Positions 21,316 to 22,606 of a DNA stretch of 22,606 bases are shown here, one piece after another (positions within the stretch are counted from its first letter, which is position 1; every line of letters begins with the position of its first letter). The notes under the pieces were generated by a model, which was not told the DNA's origin, ran no database searches, and was given only the letters and a program-made list of their open reading frames with translations. This stretch comes from a virus. The stretch covers positions 1-22,606 of the IMG/VR virus record IMGVR_UViG_3300035126_000030; one strand, 5' to 3'. Position numbers and translations under genes: made by a program.

Positions 21316-22606
21316 GTGGCAACGCTTATAGATTTCACTACCGCATACCGTGGTGGGCCTTCGTTCTTTACGGGTACAGGTTCTACACAGGTAGTTCCAT
21401 ACATTTACCCTGTCGCTATTAACGGCAGACCGTACATGATTGATACGAAGTCAAACGATTTCGGTCGACAGTTTGATGCGCGTGTTCGTGACTCGGTTGA
21501 CCAGTCTGCTGAGCCTGGTGAGTCAGCTATCAACCCGCAGGGTTTATGGCGTAGGTCGCAGTCATCTTGGCATTATGGTGCGGGGCAAACCTATTCGGAT
21601 ACCGCTGACGCTGAGGCATACCGTTTCCGTTCTAGCAAAGGTGTCAACGTGTGGAACCGCGGCAAGTTGTCGTTGCTTCCTGACACCGCGCAAGCGTATT
21701 CTTCCGCTAACACCAACTTGTATATGGCTACGGCGAGTAACAGAATCTATGGGACTGACGGACAAACTGTTAAGCACACAACCGATTGGGTGACTTTCAC
21801 TACGGTGACTAGCACCAATGCGTCAAACCTTTACAGCATTACTTCTGACGGTTACAACGTGTACTTTTCTTACGCTGACGGTGACATAGATCAAACCAAC
21901 GCTGGCACTTCTGCTGCATCCAACTACATCACCGGTATTGAGGCTGGCGTGTTGGCTTATGTGCGTGGACGTTTGATGGTTGCTGGTCAAGGTACAGATA
22001 AGCAAAAGATTTGGAACATCACCACAGCACCAGGTTCTTCAGCAAACAACCCGACAGCATTGTTTACTCATCCGAACACCGAGTTCAACTGGGTTGGTTT
22101 CGCTGGTGGGCAGAACCAAATTTATTGTGCAGGTTACGCAGGCAACAAGTCGTTGATCTACAAGACTGGTATCAAAGCTGACGGTACAGCATTGGACATT
22201 CCTACGGTTGCAGCCGAGTTGCCGATGGGTGAAATTGTGACTACAATCGATGCGTACCTCGGTTACGTGGTTATTGGGTTAACGACAGGGTTGCGGTTCT
22301 GCTCGTCGGACAGCGACGGCAACCTTGTCGTTGGTCCACTGATTGAGACTGGTACATCTGTTAATGCTTTCGCTGCTATCGGGCAGTACGTGTACTTCGG
22401 TTGGACAAACTATGACACCACCTCTACAGGTATCGGTCGTTTGGACATTGGTACACAGGTCGCTACCAACCAGCCTGCATACGCCTCAGACCTGATGGTT
22501 ACAGGGCAAGGTGCTGTTGCTGACATCCATGAGTTTGATAACAAGGTGGTGTTCACTGTTGCGGGTCTTGGTGCATACCGTCAACACCCAACCGACAAGG
22601 TTGCTT
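21316..22606 (+). CDS. Partial beta-propeller-like tail protein, runs off the right edge
   Basis: A frame opens with GTG at 21316, two bases after the connector stop, and stays open for 430 codons to the window end. The sequence is almost all short beta strands with repeated Tyr/Gly/Asp/Asn patterns (NLYMATASNRIYGTDGQ, NLYSITSDGYNVYFSYADGD, GGQNQIYCAGYAGNKSLIYK, GQYVYFGWTNYD), each like a propeller blade. This fits the tail nozzle of podoviruses such as T7 gp12, which closes the tail tube, or another propeller-type tail protein. No stop is seen, so the C-terminus lies outside. An alternative is a fibre or receptor-binding protein. A weak ribosome site suggests coupling to the connector. Confidence 0.65.
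   Translation, partial: MATLIDFTTAYRGGPSFFTGTGSTQVVPYIYPVAINGRPYMIDTKSNDFGRQFDARVRDSVDQSAEPGESAINPQGLWRRSQSSWHYGAGQTYSDTADAEAYRFRSSKGVNVWNRGKLSLLPDTAQAYSSANTNLYMATASNRIYGTDGQTVKHTTDWVTFTTVTSTNASNLYSITSDGYNVYFSYADGDIDQTNAGTSAASNYITGIEAGVLAYVRGRLMVAGQGTDKQKIWNITTAPGSSANNPTALFTHPNTEFNWVGFAGGQNQIYCAGYAGNKSLIYKTGIKADGTALDIPTVAAELPMGEIVTTIDAYLGYVVIGLTTGLRFCSSDSDGNLVVGPLIETGTSVNAFAAIGQYVYFGWTNYDTTSTGIGRLDIGTQVATNQPAYASDLMVTGQGAVADIHEFDNKVVFTVAGLGAYRQHPTDKVA

Overview
This window is part of the virion-structure arm of a tailed double-stranded DNA bacteriophage. All recognisable genes read left to right. They cover packaging (terminase), portal, a 2264-residue internal protein with three smaller companions, scaffold, major capsid protein, fibre-like proteins, a glycosyltransferase, tiny lysine-rich proteins, a probable head-tail connector and the start of a beta-propeller-like tail protein that runs off the right edge. 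No tape-measure protein, sheath, tail-tube chaperone pair, lysis, integration or replication gene is visible. The connector followed by a propeller, together with very large internal proteins, suggests a short-tailed (podovirus-like) particle; this is inference. The host is probably Gram-positive or actinobacterial: there is a perfect CGAAC-N4-GTTCG LexA-type box, several GTG starts and one TTG start, and the internal proteins have the character of actinophage virion proteins. That assignment is tentative.

Layout. (1) Positions 1-862 hold no credible gene but are crowded with signals: a textbook sigma70-type promoter on the minus strand with a Shine-Dalgarno at the left edge (so a divergent gene probably lies just outside), a LexA/SOS-like box, three copies of CACTCTNAG(T/C)G, three copies of GGGGGTAT, many small dyads, and a possible pseudoknot just before the terminase gene. 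(2) 863-5589: terminase large subunit with a fused N-terminal helix-turn-helix, a small basic protein, portal, and two small unrecognised proteins. (3) 5583-15109: the giant protein, which carries two ADP-ribosyltransferase-like segments, followed by three internal-protein-like genes that overlap end to start. (4) 15110-15259: an untranslated promoter and leader with several hairpins. (5) 15260-16737: scaffold and N4-gp56-like major capsid protein, closed by a strong terminator at 16761-16800. (6) From 16806 a new extended -10 promoter candidate leads into a second late block: a small virion protein, a 20-residue tandem-repeat fibre-like protein, its module-sharing neighbour, a CxxC protein, a GT4-like glycosyltransferase, three very small basic proteins, the connector and the partial tail protein.

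Working together: terminase and portal pack DNA into a shell built from scaffold and capsid protein. The giant protein and its companions are likely packed inside the head and ejected into the host, perhaps delivering ADP-ribosyltransferase activity. The second block supplies surface fibres, possible glycosylation and the tail. Genes abut or overlap by 1-40 bases almost everywhere, so translational coupling is likely, and transcription is probably reset at 15110 and 16806 to set scaffold/capsid dosage. All functional names rest on reading motifs by eye; no database search was run.
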